Assembly (NCBI RefSeq): GCF_028275055.1
Contig: NZ_JAQCNJ010000046.1
Span: 1 to 64,000 of the forward strand
Direction: 5' to 3'
Length of the DNA: 64,000 nucleotides
DNA from: Haloplanus sp.
GTDB lineage: Archaea > Halobacteriota > Halobacteria > Halobacteriales > Haloferacaceae
Under the pieces are notes generated by a model that was not told the origin of the DNA, did no database searches, and worked only from the letters and a program-made list of their open reading frames with translations. The translations under genes and the position numbers were made by a program. Shown here piece after piece: positions 60,687-64,000 of the stretch (the first letter of the stretch is position 1; the number at the start of each line of letters is the position of its first letter).

Positions 60687-61567
60687 CCCGGAGCGACCAC
60701 CCCCGTCCCGACATGACGCCCGTCGACCACGCCCAACTCGCGCTCCATCTCGAGGTCGCGAGCACGCCCAAGCCGGGTAACGTCGACCGACACCGCGAGT
60801 ACGACGACCTCCGGTTTGAGCACTTTCTCGCTGGGGCGGTCGGCGCCAGACCGGGCCTCCGACTGGCCGCCGGCAACGACGGTGGCGACCCCGACTCGAT
60901 CCCCGGTCTCGGCGACGCCTTCGAACGGGGCGTCCGTGGGATGAGCCAACAGGACGGCGACAACACACAGTTCGGTTGTCTGCTCCTCCTCGTTCCGCTG
61001 GTGCGTGCGGCCACGACGGACCGCCTGTCGCAATCGGGCGTCACAAGCGTCACCGCGGCGACCACTGTCGACGACGCGGCGGGGTTCTACCGCGCGTTCG
61101 AGTACGTCGACGTGGCGGTCGACGACCCGCCGCCGGAGGCCGACGCGCTCGACGTGCGACGGGGTGGCGACGCAGTCCCGACGCTCCGGGAACGCGGACT
61201 GACGCTCGCGGACGTGATGGCCCTGAGCGCCGACCGGGACGGCAACGCCAGCGAGTGGACGACCGGCTTCGAGCGCACCTTCCGGGCCGCCGACCGCGTG
61301 CTCGCCGACGACGGACCGATCACCGACCGTCTCGCGCGGGTCTTTCTCGACTGCCTCGCGGAGCGACCGGACACGCTCGTCGCAATCGAACACGGCGAGG
61401 AGCGGGCGCGGGCGGTGAGCCGACGCGCCGCCGACGTTCAGGGGGACCTCGACGCCGCGGCGGATCTGGCCGACGCGTTCCACGAGGAGGGGATCAACCC
61501 CGGGACGACTGCGGATCTGGTCGCGGCGACGGCCTTTGTCGCCCTCGAATGGGGGGTTCGGGTGTGA
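60683..61567 (+). CDS. CitG/MdcB-like triphosphoribosyl-dephospho-CoA synthase family protein
   Basis: A 294-residue protein with the family marks ALHLEVASTPKPGNVDRHRE, FGCLLLLVPL (after SQQDGDNTQ), LADVMALSADRDGNASEWTT and a final GTTADLVAATAFVAL. Bacterial CitG makes a citrate lyase cofactor. In archaea, relatives are found beside pterin or F420 genes and act on other substrates. No citrate or malonate lyase is here. The GTG overlaps the previous stop, and its own stop overlaps the next GTG. Confidence 0.85.
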   Translation: MTRSDHPRPDMTPVDHAQLALHLEVASTPKPGNVDRHREYDDLRFEHFLAGAVGARPGLRLAAGNDGGDPDSIPGLGDAFERGVRGMSQQDGDNTQFGCLLLLVPLVRAATTDRLSQSGVTSVTAATTVDDAAGFYRAFEYVDVAVDDPPPEADALDVRRGGDAVPTLRERGLTLADVMALSADRDGNASEWTTGFERTFRAADRVLADDGPITDRLARVFLDCLAERPDTLVAIEHGEERARAVSRRAADVQGDLDAAADLADAFHEEGINPGTTADLVAATAFVALEWGVRV

Positions 61568-62178
61568 GCGACGCCGCGGCTCCGGCGGGGTGGCCGGTGG
61601 CGCTTCGCGGCGTCACCGAGTCGGTGGTGGCGACGCTCGGTCCGAACGACCGCTGGAACCAGGCGGCGCTTGGTCTCCACGCCCCGGATACCGAGAACGA
61701 CCCGGTCACCGCGGTGACGTGGGGGCAGACACGGACCCGGGGTAACTTCGAACGCCGTGGCGGCGGTGTCGTCCAGTTCACGACCGATCCTCGCGAGTTC
61801 GTCGACGCCGCCCTCGACATCACCGAAACCGAGGAGCCGGTCCGGGACGGCGCGGCCGCGTGGGTCGAAGTGGACACGGAACGCGTGGCCGAGGGCGACG
61901 AGGACGGGACCGAGTGGGTGCGGTGGGCACTCACACCGACGTCGTCGAACGTCGTCGAGCGGACGGTACCGACGACCAACCGCGGGTTCTACGCCGTCGT
62001 CGACGCGACGGTGGCGGCCTCACGACTCGACGTGCCGGCCTACGACACCGCGACCCTGCTGGATCGGCTCGCGTACTTCGCGGAGACGGTCGAACGGTGT
62101 GGCGGCCCGCGGGAGCGTGCGGCCTTCGACCGGGTCGACGAGTTGACCGACTGGCGCGACCGGAACGAATCGTTTTAG
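61564..62178 (+). CDS. DUF447 family protein (flavin-reductase-like fold)
   Basis: A 204-residue DUF447 protein: VESVVATLGPNDRWNQAAL-like start (here TESVVATLGPNDRWNQAALG), VTWGQTRTRGNFERRGGG and VPTTNRGFYAVVDATVAASR. Related proteins have a split-barrel FMN fold and occur with archaeal C1-carrier genes. It is last in the cofD operon, coupled by GTGA. The function is not established. Confidence 0.85.
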   Translation: MSDAAAPAGWPVALRGVTESVVATLGPNDRWNQAALGLHAPDTENDPVTAVTWGQTRTRGNFERRGGGVVQFTTDPREFVDAALDITETEEPVRDGAAAWVEVDTERVAEGDEDGTEWVRWALTPTSSNVVERTVPTTNRGFYAVVDATVAASRLDVPAYDTATLLDRLAYFAETVERCGGPRERAAFDRVDELTDWRDRNESF

Positions 62179-62203
62179 TGGCCCACTCGCCTCAGCTACC
62201 GAT

Positions 62204-62398
62204 ATGGCCATCAAACCCAAATACGTCAAACAGCTCGGCGGGCTCCTTCTCGAGCGCTATCCGGAGGCGTTTAACGCCGACTTCGAGACGAACAAGGAGA
62301 GCGTATCGAAGCTGACAAACGTCGAATCGAAGGGTGTTCGCAACCGGATCGCCGGCTACATCACACGGAAGAACGCCGGCCCGGCGCAGGGTTCCTGA
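62204..62398 (+). CDS. rps17e: Small-subunit ribosomal protein S17e
   Basis: A 64-residue archaeal S17e. IKPKYVKQLGGLLLERYPE and VSKLTNVESKGVRNRIAGYI are diagnostic. It lies 25 nt after the DUF447 gene on the same strand and is followed by a T-run, a likely transcription terminator. Confidence 0.95.
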   Translation: MAIKPKYVKQLGGLLLERYPEAFNADFETNKESVSKLTNVESKGVRNRIAGYITRKNAGPAQGS

Positions 62399-62406
62399 AC
62401 CGGTTG

Positions 62407-62412
62407 TTTTTT
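62407..62412 (+). terminator. T-run after S17e
   Basis: Six T, 8 nt after the S17e stop, in an otherwise GC-rich region, as expected for euryarchaeal termination. Confidence 0.4.
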
Positions 62413-62443
62413 CAGCGTCTCCGCTCGATCGCCGCACCGCGGG

Positions 62444-62560
62444 TCACGCCCGGCAGAGTTCGACCCAAAAGGCGAGGCCGCTTGGCTTGTCGGCACCGAC
62501 CCACGCCCGGCCGCCGTACGCCCGGACGGGACCGTCGACGATGGACAGTCCGAACCCGTC
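62444..62560 (-). pseudogene. Remnant of a histidine kinase HATPase domain
   Basis: On the minus strand DGFGLSIVDGPVRAYGGRAW and then VGADKPSGLAFWVELCRA match the end of an HATPase domain: the G2 box GFGLxIV, a helix ending YGG, and the last strand FxVxL. The rest of the kinase is missing: there is no His box or N box nearby. It is a fragment left by deletion, placed after the pccX-like gene. Confidence 0.55.
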
Positions 62561-62659
62561 CCGGTCGCTCGTCCTCCTCACGGGCCGGTATGACGATCGT
62601 ATACTGGTACTGAAGCCAGGGTCGGCCGACACACGCGTTCGGGCATCGTCCCGAACCGA

Positions 62660-62956
62660 TCAGAGGCGGTCGGCCCGGTCGGCGGCGACCCACCCGTCGG
62701 CCGGCGTCGTGTCGGTGACCCGGACCGACCGTCCGTTGACGACTCGGAGTCGCCCGGCGAAAACCCATCGCCTGCCGGCCCACGCGTCGGCCGTTCGTTC
62801 GGTTTCGGCCGCTGTGGCCGCGGCGAGACGGCTGTCTCGGACGTGTGCACCCACGGCCGCCGCGATGGCCGCGGCCTCCTCGGCGTCGGCGTCGTCCGAG
62901 AGGTCGATGTCGAGTTCGACACCGCGGTCGATGTCGGTATCCGGTGTCTCGACCAT
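62660..62956 (-). CDS. Small acyl-CoA carboxylase subunit (PccX-like)
   Basis: A 98-residue acidic protein. Its first helix ([20 protein letters not shown]) and later [18 protein letters not shown] fit the small third subunit found beside pccB in haloarchaea (acc operon protein, PccX in Haloferax). Its ATG at 62956 overlaps the stop of the carboxyltransferase gene (TGATG). Needed for activity in Haloferax propionyl-CoA carboxylase. Confidence 0.75.
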   Translation of the reverse strand: MVETPDTDIDRGVELDIDLSDDADAEEAAAIAAAVGAHVRDSRLAAATAAETERTADAWAGRRWVFAGRLRVVNGRSVRVTDTTPADGWVAADRADRL

Positions 62957-64000
62957 CAGATCGGGATGTTACCGTGTTTCTTTTCGGGGGGGCTCTCGCG
63001 TTTGGTCTTGAGCATGTGGAGGTCATCGACCAACCGCGTCCGGGTGTTCCGGGGTTCGATCACGTCGTCGATGAACCCCCGGTCGGCGGCGGTGTATGGA
63101 TTGGCGAACTCGTCGCGGTACTCCGCGACCAGAGCCGCCCGACGGGCGTCGGGGTCGTCGGCCTCGGCGAGTTCGTCGCTGTACAGGATATTCACCGCGC
63201 CCTCCGGTCCCATCACCGCGAGTTCCGCGGTGGGCCACGCGTAGTTCACGTCCGCGCCGAGATGTTTCGACGCCATAACGCAGTAGGCCCCGCCGTAGGC
63301 CTTCCGCGTGATCACCGTGAGAAGGGGCACGGTCGCCTCCGAGAAGGCATAGAGGAGTTTCGCGCCGTGGCGGATGATCCCCCGGTGTTCCTGATCGGTG
63401 CCGGGCATGTACCCCGGCACGTCGACAAAGGTGACGATGGGGACGTTGAACGCGTCGCAAAAGCGGACGAACCGCGCCGCCTTCATGCTGGCGTCGACCG
63501 TCAGCGTTCCGGCGTTCGACTGGGGTTGGTTGGCGACGACGCCGACGGCGTGGCCGTCGAGGCGGCCGAAGCCGACGACGACGTTGTTCGCCCAGTCGGC
63601 GTGAATCTCGAAAAACGAGCCCTCGTCGACGGTCCCTCCGACCACGTCCCGCATATCGTAGGGTTTCCGCGGCTCGTCCGGAACGACATCGGTGAGTTCG
63701 TCCGCCGGGCGGTCCGGGTCGTCCCACGGGTCGACCCGTGGGGGATCCTCGACGTTGTTCTGTGGGAGATACGAGAGCAGTCTGCGGATGTTGTTGAGCG
63801 CCGTCTCCTCGTCGTCGAAGGCGCCATGAGCGACGCCCGTTCTCGATGCGTGGGTCGCCGCACCGCCGAGCTCCTCGAACGTCACCTCCTCGCCGGTGAC
63901 CGTTTCGATCACGTCCGGACCGGTAATAAACATGTGGCTGGTGTCGTTGACCATGAACACGAAATCCGTGATCGCGGGGGAGTAGACCGCGCCGCCGGCA
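62956..64000 (-). CDS. pccB: Acyl-CoA carboxylase carboxyltransferase subunit (PccB-like), cut by window edge
   Basis: The C-terminal ~350 residues of the carboxyltransferase; the frame is open to the right edge ([16 protein letters not shown]). Seen are [40 protein letters not shown], the [20 protein letters not shown] oxyanion segment, and [20 protein letters not shown] with AYAWPTAE-like [17 protein letters not shown]. It transfers CO2 from biotin to propionyl- or acetyl-CoA. Coupled to pccX. The biotin-bearing subunit is not in the window. Confidence 0.93.
   Translation of the reverse strand, partial: AGGAVYSPAITDFVFMVNDTSHMFITGPDVIETVTGEEVTFEELGGAATHASRTGVAHGAFDDEETALNNIRRLLSYLPQNNVEDPPRVDPWDDPDRPADELTDVVPDEPRKPYDMRDVVGGTVDEGSFFEIHADWANNVVVGFGRLDGHAVGVVANQPQSNAGTLTVDASMKAARFVRFCDAFNVPIVTFVDVPGYMPGTDQEHRGIIRHGAKLLYAFSEATVPLLTVITRKAYGGAYCVMASKHLGADVNYAWPTAELAVMGPEGAVNILYSDELAEADDPDARRAALVAEYRDEFANPYTAADRGFIDDVIEPRNTRTRLVDDLHMLKTKRESPPEKKHGNIPI

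Overview
The window comes from a haloarchaeon (class Halobacteria, Euryarchaeota). It is GC-rich and its proteins are strongly acidic. It carries lineage-typical families: HalX and HalOD1 signalling domains, Bat-type HTH regulators, a halocyanin, archaeosortase A, CDC48, LSm with L37e, S17e, archease with RtcB, CofD and diphthine synthase. Many genes have a TATA-like box 22-33 nt before the start codon, as expected for leaderless transcripts. The genus cannot be fixed from the sequence. I saw no CRISPR array, insertion sequence, rRNA or replication origin. There is one tRNA, tRNA-Leu(GAG).

Layout. 0-3 kb is a sensory patch: the end of a Bat-type regulator, a decayed HalX response regulator followed by a 31-residue membrane peptide, a HalOD1 protein and an intact HalX response regulator. 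3-12 kb holds mostly housekeeping or conserved genes (DCC protein, exonuclease, glycosyltransferase, bactofilin-like protein, MEDS histidine kinase, YchF GTPase, DUF2891, aminotransferase). 12.6-21.5 kb is framed by an XPB-type helicase and a Bax1-like nuclease. Between them lie a beta-lactamase-fold lipoprotein with DUF3006, a radical SAM/methyltransferase pair, DUF547 and a redoxin. 21.5-28.8 kb is a second sensory block: a histidine kinase broken by a one-base frameshift, a PAS relic, a HemAT-type oxygen sensor, a DICT protein and a PAS/GAF/Bat regulator.

29-36.4 kb has an Lrp regulator, an amidohydrolase, the DabB-DabA inorganic carbon uptake pair, a membrane protein and a CBS protein. 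36.9-44.4 kb has CDC48 with an Hsp20-like partner, a hydrolase, an eIF2B-like protein and the archease-RtcB RNA ligation pair. 44.5-48.3 kb has an AT-richer membrane protein, a stress protein, LSm-L37e and PurF.

48.4-56.6 kb is the most unusual part. It contains a membrane-anchored halocyanin, a Bat-HTH regulator, copper nitrite reductase and a MoaD-like protein ending in Cys-Cys. Two separate regulator/three-helix-membrane-protein gene pairs flank a DUF420 protein and the tRNA. A Dyp-peroxidase-like Tat protein and an iron-transport-type lipoprotein follow. Together they suggest a copper/iron redox region. 56.6-64 kb has archaeosortase A, diphthine synthase, the tightly overlapped cofD-dus-citG-DUF447 operon with S17e, a fragment of a histidine kinase, and pccX-pccB at the right edge.

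Two genes (kinase near 22.5 kb, HTH regulator near 52.0 kb) are each one base short in a homopolymer run. This could be mutation or sequencing error and should be settled before either is called a pseudogene.
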